Shown here piece after piece: positions 1-8,430 of a DNA stretch of 64,000 nt; position 1 is the first letter of the stretch, and every line of letters begins with the position of its first letter. The notes beneath the pieces are model-generated. The model saw only the letters and a list, made by a program, of their open reading frames with translations, did no database searches and had not been told where the DNA came from. The translations under genes and the position numbers were made by a program. Origin of the DNA: Asanoa siamensis (GTDB lineage Bacteria > Actinomycetota > Actinomycetes > Mycobacteriales > Micromonosporaceae); the NCBI RefSeq assembly GCF_016862555.1, contig NZ_BONE01000011.1, positions 1-64,000 of the forward strand, given 5' to 3'.

Positions 1-879
1 ACGATCACCTTGCCGGCAACGGGAATGGCTACGCCGAGCAGCGGCGCGAACCAGAACTGCTCAAGGGTCTGCTACACGAACTCTCCTCAACTCGACGCGA
101 TCTTGGCGGTCGAGCCGATGCGCGACGACTCAATTCGAACGAAACAGCCCCTGCTGCCACCCACGCGGTGAGAGCGGTGGGTCGGCTGAGTCCGTTGGCT
201 AGCGGCGCCTCGGGACATCAGTGGCCCAATTACTGGCCTCCCTATGAGGGATTGCCTTCCTCGAGGGCTAACACCAGCCTGCGGAGCATTCCCACGAGAT
301 CAGTAATGCGCGAAAGGCCCTGCGATCTGTTCCAGCCACGAGCCACGAGCGGGGTAGGGCACCCCGCCACCGTGTTGGCGATGGTGAGCGAACCTTCCGA
401 CATCTTTGCCGCGGGCATTTGCACGTGTTCCTGGGGGCGCTCCAGCAGATCGTCAGGGACCAGCACCGATGCGGCTACCTACGCGACCGGCAATTCGTCC
501 GGAAACAGCGACCTGGAGCGAACCGACTGCGCACGCAGCACTGCGCACACACGCCGTAGCGCGAAGCTCGTCGCCTCGGGCGACGTCATCGTCAAGCGCC
601 CTCTAGCGCCTCTAGCGCCTCCCCGCGTATCTCAAGCGGCTGCCGTATCCTTATCCACTCCGCGACACCCCGATCATTCCGATAGAGGCCATGAGTAAAC
701 CGAGCCTCGTCCCGCTCGGCTGAGGAATTCAACTCGCTCAAAGCTCTGCCGTGTGATCGTCCCCGGCGACGAACACCCGACGTAACGAAACCTCAGGGGC
801 AGAACGCGAGATAGGGCTTGCCCGCGCTGAACGCCGTGCGCAGCTCGGTCTCCCAGGTGATCCGGCCGTCGTCGTGGGC
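1..879. other. No confident gene; low-coding leading region
   Basis: No convincing gene is seen here. One forward frame stays open from base 3 to 698, but its translation is rich in Ser, Arg and Thr and shows no domain. A reverse frame at 242-466 would give a 74-residue peptide with a more protein-like look (it contains AGCPTPLVARGWNRS and TDLVGMLRRLV), but it has no clear ribosome site and a stop just upstream of its start. It may be a decayed gene or a very small gene. The stretch could hold the 3' end of a gene that starts before the window. No tRNA, terminator or repeat was recognised. Confidence 0.4.
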
Positions 880-1365
880 TCAGCTCATCATCCAGAGCGT
901 CGTGGCCGCGCCCGGGTGGAAGTGGCGGGCGCCCAACTGGGAGACCAGGGCCGGGGAGGCGCGTTCGGCGCTCAGGACCACCGTGTTGATCATTCTGGCT
1001 GCCCACTGCGTCGCCGCGTGGTTGATCCAGTCGATCGGTTCCAGGGGGATCAGCAGCTTGGCCAGCACCGAGGCGCGGTCGCGGTCGCCGGGGATCACCT
1101 GGTAGCTGCCGAAGACCGCTTCCTGGTTGAGGGCGTTCACCCGTTCGTAGCATTTCTCGTCGAGCCAGAACTCCGTCGCCAGGCCGCAGGTCAGCGACAG
1201 GAACGGGTCCTGCTGCGCGCCCAGCTTCGGCGCCAGCAACGAGACCGTGGCGCTGCCGACGATCGCCAGGGCGCGGTGGTCGCCCATCGCGACCTCCTGC
1301 CAGCGACCCGGGTACTGGGCCTCGACCATCGCCTGGGCGAGTTCCATGCCTTCGTCGAGGTTCAT
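880..1365 (-). CDS. Hypothetical protein, 161 residues
   Basis: I do not recognise the family. The protein is soluble, with no signal peptide or membrane segment, and begins with an acidic helix (NLDEGMELAQAMVEAQYPG). It has a mix of helical and hydrophobic segments typical of a compact alpha/beta fold. The ATG at 1363-1365 is preceded on the reverse strand by a GAGGGGA ribosome site at good spacing, which supports this start. It is transcribed away from the RyR-domain gene across a 136-base divergent region that contains a perfect inverted repeat, so the two may share regulation. Function is unknown. It could be an accessory protein of the neighbouring sensor pair, but nothing in its sequence shows this. 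Confidence 0.7.
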   Translation of the reverse strand: MNLDEGMELAQAMVEAQYPGRWQEVAMGDHRALAIVGSATVSLLAPKLGAQQDPFLSLTCGLATEFWLDEKCYERVNALNQEAVFGSYQVIPGDRDRASVLAKLLIPLEPIDWINHAATQWAARMINTVVLSAERASPALVSQLGARHFHPGAATTLWMMS

Positions 1366-1406
1366 CGATTCCCCTCATCGGTGCCTCAGCGCGCGCAGCG
1401 AGTCTC

Positions 1407-1462
1407 CGGTGAGCCGACAGTGATCACAATCCACCGGACGGTCACAGCCGATCGGCTCACCG
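1407..1462. promoter_or_regulatory. Perfect 11-base inverted repeat between divergent genes
   Basis: CGGTGAGCCGA at 1407-1417 is matched exactly by its reverse complement at 1452-1462, with 34 bases between the arms. Within the spacer lies the 8-base palindrome GTGATCAC (1420-1427). The element sits between the divergent 880-1365 gene and the RyR-domain gene starting at 1502. It could be a pair of operator half-sites, a looped repressor site, or a long-loop hairpin in a leader transcript. The assignment as regulatory is inference from symmetry and position. Confidence 0.5.
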
Positions 1463-1501
1463 AAGTGGACGGTGAAGACTGCCGATGCCGGCGGCTAGCA
1501 T

Positions 1502-3223
1502 GTGTCGATGGGGGGTCGCAGCGGTGGGTCCGCGGACGTGCGCCGGCCTCCGGTCGCGCCCGTCTTCTGGCTGACCTTCGCCATCCTCGCGGTGATCTCG
1601 TTCGGCTGCGGGCTGATCGGGCTCGAGCAATATCTCAGCCAGAATCCCGATCTCGGCTACAGCGACCACCCACTGGACGTCCTCTACTACGCCCTCCAAC
1701 TCTTCGTGCTCGGCTCTCCCCCGCTCGACGCCGGCGGCCCGTTCCCGCCGATCCTCGACTTCGCCCGGTTCGCCGCGCCCACCGTCACCGCGTACGCGTT
1801 GATCGAAGCCAGTCGCCTGCTCTTCGCCAGCGAGATCCGCAAGCTCAAGGCCCGCACCGCCCGCGGCCATGTGATCGTCGTCGGCGACAACCTCGTCGCG
1901 ACCACCCTGTCCCGGCGGCTGCGGCAGGCCGGCCACCAGGTGATCATGGTGCCGAGCCGGGCCACGGAGCCCGCGCGGGTCACCGGCGCGGCCCGCGACC
2001 CCGACATCCTGCGCGCCGCCAGCGTCGGCCGCGCCCGGGCCGTCTACGCCTGCACCGACGACAGCGCCGCCAACACCGCGATCGCGCTGGCCGCCGCCCG
2101 GCTTCGCCGCAACGGCACGACCCTGGCGGTGTACGCGCAGGTCGCCGACCCCGAGGTCTGCGCCGCCCTGCAGGCCCGGCTGCTCAGCGCCCCGCCCCGG
2201 CACGGCACCCGCCTCGACTTCTTCAACATCGACGATCTCGCCGCCCGGCACCTGGTGGCCCGCGAGCCCGTCACCGTGCCCGGCGCCCGGCCGCCGACGA
2301 TCGCGATCCTGGGCGCGACGGCGTTCGGGCGCGCCGTCTTGGTGGAACTCGCCCGGCAGTGGCGCATCCGCGACCCGGCCGCCGCGCCGCTGCCGATCGA
2401 GATCATCGACGCCGACGCGACCGCGGCGGTCAACCGCCTCACCGACCGCTACCCGTTCCTGACCAGGATCTGCAAGATCACGCCGCACGACGCCGGCCTC
2501 GAACGGCTGCTCGCCAGCCCGTCCGACGACGGCCCGGTGCCCGACCGTGTGTTCATCTGCTACGACGACGAGCAGCAGGCGCTCAAGGCGGCCCTGACCG
2601 CCGAGCAGGTCTGGCCCGGCGAGCCCGGCTCGGTGGTCGTCCGGCTGGACCGCCTGGCCAGCCTCCGCGAGGCGTTCGACGGTGGCGACCGGGTGCTCGA
2701 TGAGCTGTCCGGCACGCTGCGGCTGTTCGGCGTCGTGCACGCCGCCTGCGACCCGGCGCTGATCGGCGACGACCTGGTCGAGCGGCTGGCCCGGGTGATC
2801 CACGAGCGCTACGTCCTGGACGTGTCGGGCCGCGGCGGCGACACGCCCGCGCTCGTTCCCTGGGAGGACCTGCCCGACCGGCTCAGGCTGACCAACCGCG
2901 CCCAGGCCGAGGACATCGGTCGCAAGCTGCGGGCGATCGGCTGCACGCTCTCGCCGCGCGTCGGTCCCGGGCGGGCGCACACGCTGACCGACGACGAGAC
3001 CGAGCGGCTGGCGGTCATGGAGCACGAGCGCTGGCGGCGCGACCGGGCCGCGCAGGGCTGGCGGTACGCGGCCGAGCGCGACGACGAGCACCGGCTGCAC
3101 CCGGCGATGGCGGCCTGGCCGGCGCTGCGCGACGAGATGCGTAACCGCAACCTCGACGAAATCCGCCAGCTCCCGGCTATTCTCGCGGATGCCGGCTTCA
3201 GGATCGTCCGGCTCCGGGCGTAG
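1502..3223 (+). CDS. Membrane TrkA-N/RyR-domain sensor protein
   Basis: The 573-residue protein has three parts. Residues about 22-44 and 88-110 are membrane helices flanking a short amphipathic segment, a two-helix channel-like layout without a potassium selectivity filter. Two consecutive Rossmann-like TrkA-N/RCK units follow, starting at GHVIVVGDN (about 121) and TIAILGATAFGRAVL (about 266). The C-terminus (about 500-570) matches the RyR domain, with the signature MEHERWRRDRAAQGW. In bacteria, RyR and TrkA-N/KTN units occur in proteins predicted to sense nucleotides or other small ligands, often beside SLOG proteins. A SLOG-type gene follows here after 8 bases, so the two probably form an operon. 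Start is GTG 1502 or ATG 1508; no strong ribosome site decides. Domain calls are firm; ligand and output are unknown. Confidence 0.85.
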   Translation: MSMGGRSGGSADVRRPPVAPVFWLTFAILAVISFGCGLIGLEQYLSQNPDLGYSDHPLDVLYYALQLFVLGSPPLDAGGPFPPILDFARFAAPTVTAYALIEASRLLFASEIRKLKARTARGHVIVVGDNLVATTLSRRLRQAGHQVIMVPSRATEPARVTGAARDPDILRAASVGRARAVYACTDDSAANTAIALAAARLRRNGTTLAVYAQVADPEVCAALQARLLSAPPRHGTRLDFFNIDDLAARHLVAREPVTVPGARPPTIAILGATAFGRAVLVELARQWRIRDPAAAPLPIEIIDADATAAVNRLTDRYPFLTRICKITPHDAGLERLLASPSDDGPVPDRVFICYDDEQQALKAALTAEQVWPGEPGSVVVRLDRLASLREAFDGGDRVLDELSGTLRLFGVVHAACDPALIGDDLVERLARVIHERYVLDVSGRGGDTPALVPWEDLPDRLRLTNRAQAEDIGRKLRAIGCTLSPRVGPGRAHTLTDDETERLAVMEHERWRRDRAAQGWRYAAERDDEHRLHPAMAAWPALRDEMRNRNLDEIRQLPAILADAGFRIVRLRA

Positions 3224-3231
3224 GAGGCCGT

Positions 3232-3702
3232 ATGCCGCGGATCGGTGTCACCGGGCACGTGCGGCTCGCCGATGGGACGGCTGAGCTCGTGTACGCGGCG
3301 CTGAGCGCGACCCTGGCGACCCACGACGGCCCGCTGCACGGGGTGACCTGCCTCGCCGACGGCGCCGACCAGCTCTTCGCGCGCGCGGTGGCCGCCCTCG
3401 GCGGCACGTTCGAGGTGGTGCTGCCGGCGGCCGACTACCGCACCGTGGTCGACGACCGCGAGAGCTTCGACGACCTGCTGGGCAAGGCGATCCGGGTCGA
3501 CTACCTGCCGTACGCGCGATCGGACGCGGCCGCCTACTTCGCCGCCAGCGACGAGTTGCTCAACCGGGTCGACCACCTCATCGCGGTCTGGGACGGCGTC
3601 GCGTCCGACGTGGTCAGCAGCACCGCCCACGTGGTCCGCACCGCCCGCGACCGGGGGCTCCCGGTGACGGTGATCTGGCCGGCAGGTGCACGGCGCGCCT
3701 GA
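3232..3702 (+). CDS. SLOG (LOG/DprA-like) Rossmann protein
   Basis: This 156-residue protein opens with PRIGVTGHVRL, then shows CLADGADQLFARAV (about 40-53) and DHLIAVWDG (about 113-121). This order of a Gly-rich first strand, a GAD-type acidic motif and a late Asp-Gly strand end is that of the SLOG superfamily (SMF/DprA, LOG, TRPM-LSDAT). These proteins bind or process nucleotides, NAD derivatives or related ligands. There is no membrane segment, so it should be cytosolic. The preceding stop and the GGAGG-like GTAGGAGGCC site sit just upstream of ATG 3232, which supports co-translation with the RyR-domain protein. It may make, cleave or sense the ligand read by the RyR protein. That pairing is inferred from family context, not proven. 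Confidence 0.75.
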   Translation: MPRIGVTGHVRLADGTAELVYAALSATLATHDGPLHGVTCLADGADQLFARAVAALGGTFEVVLPAADYRTVVDDRESFDDLLGKAIRVDYLPYARSDAAAYFAASDELLNRVDHLIAVWDGVASDVVSSTAHVVRTARDRGLPVTVIWPAGARRA

Positions 3703-3762
3703 GTTCTGTCCGGTCGCCGACAGGTTTGCCCGTTGTTCATCGAAGTCGGTTCACCATGCGCC

Positions 3763-4335
3763 ATGAACCTCAGTCCACTGGTCATCGCGGTCATCGTGAT
3801 CGCGGTAGTTGCCGTGCTGGTCCTGATCTGGGCCATCCGCACGTTCAACGTCCTGGTCCGCCAGCGCAACCAGGTCCGGGCTTCCTGGGCGCAGATCGAC
3901 GTCCAGCTCAAGCGCCGCCACGACCTGGTGCCGAACCTGGTGGAGACCGTCAAGGGGTACGCGGGCCACGAGCGCGGCACGCTCGACGCGGTCGTCGCGG
4001 CCCGGGCCGGCGCCATGGCCGCCGGCGGCTCGGTCGACCGGCGCGCCGACGCCGAGAACATGCTGACCCAGACGCTGGGCCGGCTCTTCGCGCTCGCCGA
4101 GGCGTACCCGGACCTCAAGGCGAACCAGAACTTCCTCGCGCTGCAGAGCGAACTCGCCAACACCGAGGACAAGATCGCGTACGCCCGGCAGTTCTACAAC
4201 ACGGCCGTGCAGGCGCTGGACAACACCGCCCACTCGTTCCCGAGCCTGTTCGTGGCCGGCGCCACCGGGATCAAGCCGCCGGGCTACTTCCAGGCGTCGG
4301 GCGGCGAGCAGGCCCCGGTCCAGGTCCGGTTCTGA
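3763..4335 (+). CDS. LemA family membrane-anchored protein
   Basis: The 190-residue protein has one N-terminal membrane helix (about 5-24, VIAVIVIAVVAVLVLIWA). A helical LemA domain follows, with the signatures RNQVRASWAQIDVQLKRRHD, LVPNLVETVKGY and a later NTEDKIAYARQFYN. LemA proteins are four-helix-bundle proteins held at the membrane; their biochemical role is not settled. I start at ATG 3763 because it leaves the membrane helix at the very N-terminus. An upstream ATG at 3733 would add ten polar residues. The gene ends 7 bases before a DUF2207-like gene, a partner often found next to LemA, so the two probably act together in the envelope. Confidence 0.92.
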   Translation: MNLSPLVIAVIVIAVVAVLVLIWAIRTFNVLVRQRNQVRASWAQIDVQLKRRHDLVPNLVETVKGYAGHERGTLDAVVAARAGAMAAGGSVDRRADAENMLTQTLGRLFALAEAYPDLKANQNFLALQSELANTEDKIAYARQFYNTAVQALDNTAHSFPSLFVAGATGIKPPGYFQASGGEQAPVQVRF

Positions 4336-4342
4336 CCGAGCC

Positions 4343-6232
4343 ATGTCCCTGACCATCGCGATCGCCGTCGCCGTTGCGGCGACGGCGGCCTGGGCCGGGC
4401 TCTACGGCCTGATCCTCCTGATCACCCGGTCGTCGCTCCCGACGCCGGCACCGGCCACCATGGACCTCGGCCCCGAGCCGCCCGCCGTGGTGAACCTGCT
4501 CGCCAACCGCTGGACCCGCCCCGACGAGGACGCCGCCGAGGCGACCCTGCTGGACCTGGCCGGGCGCCGCTTCTACGAGATCCGGCAGCCGGGGGACGAC
4601 CCGGTGCACAGCACGATCCACCTGCCGGGCACGCCGCCGTCCGACGCCGCGCTGCTGCCGTTCGAGCAACGGATGCTCGGGCGGATCCGGGCGGCGGCGG
4701 TCGGCGGCGTGGTGCCGCTGACCGCGCTGACGTTCCGCGACGCGGGCCAGGCCCGGGGCTGGCGGCGGCGGTTCGACGCCGAGGTGGTCGCCCACGCCCG
4801 CCGGCTCGGCCTGTCCCGCCGCCGGATCAGCCCGGCGCAGGTGGCGCTGCTGACGACCACCGCGCTCGTCCCGTCGCTGGCGATCGCCTTCGCCGTCGGG
4901 CAGCAGATCGAGCGGCACGCCGCGCCGGAGGACAAGGGCGGCGGCTATGCCGCCATGGTCATGCTGACCATCGTCCTGATGTCGACGTTCGGCCTTCTCT
5001 CCGGGCGTTACCGCGGTGACCGGTCGACTCCGGCGGGCCGTGCGGTCGCCGCGCGTTGGCTGGGCGTACGCGACTGGTTGGACGGTCATGACGCGTTCGC
5101 GGACCTGCCGCCGGCCGCGGTGATGGTCTGGGACCGCTACCTCGGGTACGGGGCCGCGGTGCACGTGGCACACGCCGCGACCGCCGCGCTCGACCTCGGG
5201 ATGGGGTCGAGATATCTCGTCTGGTCCTCGTACGGCGGCCACTGGCGCAGGGTCAAGGTGCGCTACCCGCGCGTGCTCGACCGCTACGGCCAGACCACGA
5301 AGACGCTGGTCAAGGGCGGGGTGATCCGCCTGGTGATCGGCGCGGTGCTCGCGGGCGTCGCCCGTACCCTGCCGAACGTGGTGCCGACGGAGCTCGGCCC
5401 GCTGGACAGCTCGTACAGCGGCGACGACATCTCGACCTTCACCTCGCCCACCCGGCTCATCGCGGCGGCGCTGGCGACGCTGTTCATCGTGTGGGGCCTC
5501 TACCGGATCGTCCGCGCGACCGTCGACCACCACACCCCGGTGGAGATCACCGGCGAGGTGCTCTGGATCGAGGTCTGGCGCTCGGCGTCGCAGGGCGAGG
5601 ACAGCCCGTCGATCCCGTGGCTGCACCATTACGCGGTCGACGACGGCACCGCGGACCGCACGGTGGCGTGGGGCCTGCCGTCGGAGTGGTCGGGCCGCTC
5701 GTCCCCCGGCGACGTGGTGCGCTTCTCGGTGCGGCGCTGGAGCCGGCGCGTGGTCGCGCTGACGGTGGTGCGCGAAGGCGGCGGGCGTTCGCTGCACCGC
5801 GGTTTCGACACCACGGACAACACCGACAACCTGGTGCTGGAAGCACTGGGGGAACGCAAGCGCGGGGCGGCGCCGGTCGCGATCCGGGACCAGGCGGCGA
5901 CCGCGGTGCTGTCCGCGGAGGACCTGGCCCGGGCGATCGGCGCCCCGATCAAGGTCCGGGAGATCGGCCCGCTCAACGGGCTGTACGAGACGATGGACGG
6001 CAAGCCGGTCGCCATGATCCAGATGCAGCGCGGCACGATGGCGAAGATGTGGTGGGCGGCGGCGAAGCGCGGCACCCCGGTCCCCGGCATCGGCGACGAG
6101 GCCTTCATGTCGGAAACAGGCGGCGCGATTCGCAAGGGCGACGCGGTGGTCATCCTGGTCCTCCACCGCGGCGGCCGCGTCGCGGCACCGCACCTCCCGT
6201 GGTTGCTCGGCCAGGTCGCGACGCGGCTCTGA
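4343..6232 (+). CDS. DUF2207-like integral membrane protein
   Basis: The 629-residue protein has a membrane helix at the N-terminus (about 4-27), a pair near 175-225, and two more near 325-345 and 370-392. Long soluble parts lie between and after them. The layout of an N-terminal anchor, an extracytoplasmic region and central helices fits the DUF2207 membrane proteins that accompany LemA. The C-terminal third (about 400-629) is soluble and contains a beta-rich stretch. The start ATG 4343 follows the LemA stop by 7 bases, indicating an operon. It converges with the XRE gene, whose stop lies only 4 bases away. Function is unknown; the family assignment rests on layout and neighbour rather than on a catalytic motif. 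Confidence 0.75.
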   Translation: MSLTIAIAVAVAATAAWAGLYGLILLITRSSLPTPAPATMDLGPEPPAVVNLLANRWTRPDEDAAEATLLDLAGRRFYEIRQPGDDPVHSTIHLPGTPPSDAALLPFEQRMLGRIRAAAVGGVVPLTALTFRDAGQARGWRRRFDAEVVAHARRLGLSRRRISPAQVALLTTTALVPSLAIAFAVGQQIERHAAPEDKGGGYAAMVMLTIVLMSTFGLLSGRYRGDRSTPAGRAVAARWLGVRDWLDGHDAFADLPPAAVMVWDRYLGYGAAVHVAHAATAALDLGMGSRYLVWSSYGGHWRRVKVRYPRVLDRYGQTTKTLVKGGVIRLVIGAVLAGVARTLPNVVPTELGPLDSSYSGDDISTFTSPTRLIAAALATLFIVWGLYRIVRATVDHHTPVEITGEVLWIEVWRSASQGEDSPSIPWLHHYAVDDGTADRTVAWGLPSEWSGRSSPGDVVRFSVRRWSRRVVALTVVREGGGRSLHRGFDTTDNTDNLVLEALGERKRGAAPVAIRDQAATAVLSAEDLARAIGAPIKVREIGPLNGLYETMDGKPVAMIQMQRGTMAKMWWAAAKRGTPVPGIGDEAFMSETGGAIRKGDAVVILVLHRGGRVAAPHLPWLLGQVATRL

Positions 6233-6236
6233 GGGT

Positions 6237-7115
6237 TTACGCGAGTGCGGCGGTGTAGTGCCGTTGGTATTTCGCCAGGATCGGCTCGAGGTCGGACGTG
6301 GCACGTGCCTCGAACGCGTCGAAGACGTGCCGGTAGAGGCGGATGTCCGTCGCACTCGTCGAGGTGAGCGAGGTGTTGAAGGTGTCGACGGCGACCGACC
6401 TGTCGTCGAAGATCTCGAAGCCGTGCAGCGCCGGGATGACGGGCTCGGCGCCGGCCGGCACGATCCGGATCGACACGTGCGGGAACTGCGCGCGTACCTC
6501 GAGCAGGCGGCGGAGCTGGCCGAGCATGTGCTCGGGCGGGCAGAAGGTGTTGTCGAGCGTCGCCTCCATCAGCACGAACTGAACCGACCGCTCGTCGTCG
6601 GCGAGAATCTCCTGCCGGGCGATCCGCGCGGCGAGGGCCTCGGTCACCGAGCCGCCGGCGTTGCCGACGTCATCGGGAAGCACGACCTCCTGCATCTGGA
6701 ACACCGAGAGCAGGGCGCGGGCGTACTCGCCGGTCTGCAATAGCCCATGGATGATCGTCGACTCGAATGCCCGGATCACCTGCACGCCGGCTTCGCGCTC
6801 GGCGATCGCGCGTTGGCCGCTGGCGAGCCCGAACGGGTTGGGCGTCCAGTCACTCGGCCGCCGGGCGGCGATCTCGGCGCGGCTCACGAGCTGGTCGACC
6901 AGTGCTTCGCTAGCGCCCAGCGCCCGCGCCAGACGGGCGACGTCGTCGAGCCCCGGCTGCAGGGTGCCGGTTTCGATCCGCGACACCTTGGCCTGGCTCA
7001 TCCCGGCCCGCCGGCCGACGAGGCCACCGCTGAGCCCGCTGGCTCGGCGCAGCCGAGCCAGCACGGCTCCGATGGGCTCGTCAGGATCGATGGAGATGCC
7101 GGGTGGGTCGCTCAC
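6237..7115 (-). CDS. XRE-family regulator with DUF5753 (Scr1-like)
   Basis: The 292-residue protein has an N-terminal helix-turn-helix at about 14-68 (LRRASGLSGGLVGRRAGMSQ, then KVSRIETG). A DUF5753 ligand/partner domain follows, with the typical IIHGLLQTGEYARALL stretch and a C-terminal FNTSLTSTSATDIRLYRHVFDAF. This is the large Scr1-like actinomycete family; members usually act with a small acidic partner encoded next door. The GTG start at 7113-7115 is preceded by a strong GAGGAGG site. The small gene at 7145-7372 lies immediately upstream in the same direction with a 29-base gap. Targets are unknown. The family often controls development or secondary metabolism, so that is the best general guess. 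Confidence 0.9.
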   Translation of the reverse strand: MSDPPGISIDPDEPIGAVLARLRRASGLSGGLVGRRAGMSQAKVSRIETGTLQPGLDDVARLARALGASEALVDQLVSRAEIAARRPSDWTPNPFGLASGQRAIAEREAGVQVIRAFESTIIHGLLQTGEYARALLSVFQMQEVVLPDDVGNAGGSVTEALAARIARQEILADDERSVQFVLMEATLDNTFCPPEHMLGQLRRLLEVRAQFPHVSIRIVPAGAEPVIPALHGFEIFDDRSVAVDTFNTSLTSTSATDIRLYRHVFDAFEARATSDLEPILAKYQRHYTAALA

Positions 7116-7144
7116 GGGGCACCTCCTCGCCGATCAGGATCTCA

Positions 7145-7372
7145 TTACAGCGAATGGAACGCCTCCGCGAGAAGAGCGGCGGGAATCCGCACGAGCCCTT
7201 CGCCGGCCGGAAGCTCCACTCCACTGTTGTCGGCGGTGGTGTAGCCCTGCACCAGGAGGTCACCGTCCGCGGTGCGATAGATGGTGGGGCAACCGCCGGC
7301 GGAGCAGAGGTTGGCCACGACTTCTAACCCCGGGACGCCGCCCGTTGCGGGGGACTCGATCTTCGCGCTCAT
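7145..7372 (-). CDS. Small partner protein of the XRE/DUF5753 regulator
   Basis: The 75-residue protein begins MSAKIESPATGG and ends GLVRIPAALLAEAFHSL. Two cysteines (CSAGGC) and a run resembling a small beta domain (TIYRTADGDLLVQGY) lie between. I choose ATG 7370-7372; an in-frame GTG-type extension to 7417 adds a basic segment without a better ribosome site. It is not a clear DUF397 protein, the usual partner of DUF5753 regulators, but it holds the same genomic place and size. It is probably co-transcribed with the regulator 29 bases downstream. Function inferred only from position. Confidence 0.65.
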   Translation of the reverse strand: MSAKIESPATGGVPGLEVVANLCSAGGCPTIYRTADGDLLVQGYTTADNSGVELPAGEGLVRIPAALLAEAFHSL

Positions 7373-7780
7373 GGCTGGTGACCTTATGCAGCCGTGTGGC
7401 ATAGCGTCAACGATCATTAGCCTTGTACGCCGTACGGGGGTTGGTCCTCTTCAGAGGGTTGCGGTCGCTTGCAATCATCGCCACCATTGCGGACAGTACG
7501 GGTGGGACGGTGGCCGTTCATTCTCTCGGGTGTGGGTCAATTCGCTGGTGGTGAATGATCATGGATTCTTCCCGCATCGAGGAGGACGCTAGACCTTGAG
7601 CGATGTCGCTCCCACAGGTCTGACCCGCCGATCAACCGGGCGCCGTCGCCCGGTGCGGTTGCGGCAGGCGACGGCTGGACCCCGTCACCTACCGCGGCGA
7701 TCGGCGGGACAGACAACCGGACCGTGACAGCAGCGTGGGTCCCCACCGGCGGTTGGCTGTGGGAAGGCCCGCGGGCATCA
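7373..7780. other. Intergenic stretch with one perfect hairpin
   Basis: No gene is seen. The left part should hold the promoter of the small partner/XRE operon. At 7635-7654 there is a perfect 8-base stem (ACCGGGCG/CGCCCGGT) with a 4-base loop, terminator-like but without a T run and with no gene ending beside it. It may be the scar of a lost gene, since the following region is decayed. Confidence 0.5.
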
Positions 7781-8112
7781 GCGGCGGGGGCTCAGCAGTC
7801 GACGCGAACTCACGAAGCTAACCCCTGACGACCCGTCACCGCCCGCCGGCAGGCCGCGCCGAAGACACCCCCGACCGCGGCGCCACCGCCCCGCCCGCCA
7901 GCGTTCCCGCTGCCGCGAACGCAACCCACCGCGAGCGCCGCCCTACCGCCACCGCGGCCACCGGCGGCGCCCGAAACCGCCGACGCGAGCGCTACCGCCG
8001 CTAACCGAAACCGCCGCCGCGAACGCCAGCGCCGCGTTACCGCTCACCGCTGCCGTGAGCGACACCGCTGCCGCTGCCGCAACCCACCGCGGGCCCCGCC
8101 CACCGCGGTCGC
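7781..8112. repeat. Degenerate GC-rich repeat patch (left part)
   Basis: The sequence is built from many imperfect copies of a short motif of the type ACCGCCGCGAGCGC or GCTACCGCCGC (for example CCGCGAACGC, CCGCGAGCGC, GACGCGAGCGCTACCGCC). The same material resumes at 8431-8584, after the transposase remnant. There are no reading frames with protein character. It looks like expanded and mutated low-complexity DNA into which an insertion sequence entered. Copy boundaries cannot be set by eye. Confidence 0.6.
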
Positions 8113-8430
8113 CGCCGCTCTGGGCATCACCCACATCCAACGGGTCATGACCGACAACGCCCTGGCCTACCGCCGCGGCCGCGCCTGGCACCAAGCCCTG
8201 ACCGACCTCGGCGCCCAAGCCCGGTTCACCCGCCGCTACCGACCCCAAACCAACGGAAAAGCCGAACGCTTCAACCGCGCCATGTGCGACGAATGGATCT
8301 ACGCCCGACCCTTCACCACCAACCGAGACCGCGCCGACGCCCTACCTCACACACCTACCACCACCACCGCGGACACACCGGCCAACCACCCATCACCCGC
8401 GTCAACAGCGCTCCTGGTGCTTACAGCTAG
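8113..8430 (+). pseudogene. IS481-type transposase remnant (C-terminal part, frameshifted)
   Basis: The frame reads GITHIQRVMTDNALAYRRG, then RYRPQTNGKAERFNRAM and DEWIYARPF. This is the C-terminal part of the rve integrase core of IS481-family transposases, including the Asp of MTDN and the Glu of GKAERFN. At about 8350 the frame slips. A second frame continues with YHHHRGHTGQPPITRVNSA and a stop at 8428-8430, which is the family's usual C-terminus. The N-terminal half, with the HTH and first catalytic Asp, is missing, and no inverted terminal repeats were found. This is a dead fragment, evidence of past transposition into the repeat-rich patch. Confidence 0.85.

Noticed and set aside
1457-3100. 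Long antisense frame of about 547 codons opposite the RyR gene
   Set aside because: It is composed of Arg/Pro/Gly/Val runs, a mirror of the high-GC sense codons; the sense strand has real domains.
1502-3223. A potassium channel (Kch type) because of the two-helix plus TrkA-N layout
   Set aside because: No TVGYG-like selectivity filter lies between the helices and the C-terminus is an RyR domain.
4271-6355. Long antisense frame opposite the DUF2207-like gene
   Set aside because: Low-complexity basic translation without domains, typical of GC-rich shadows.
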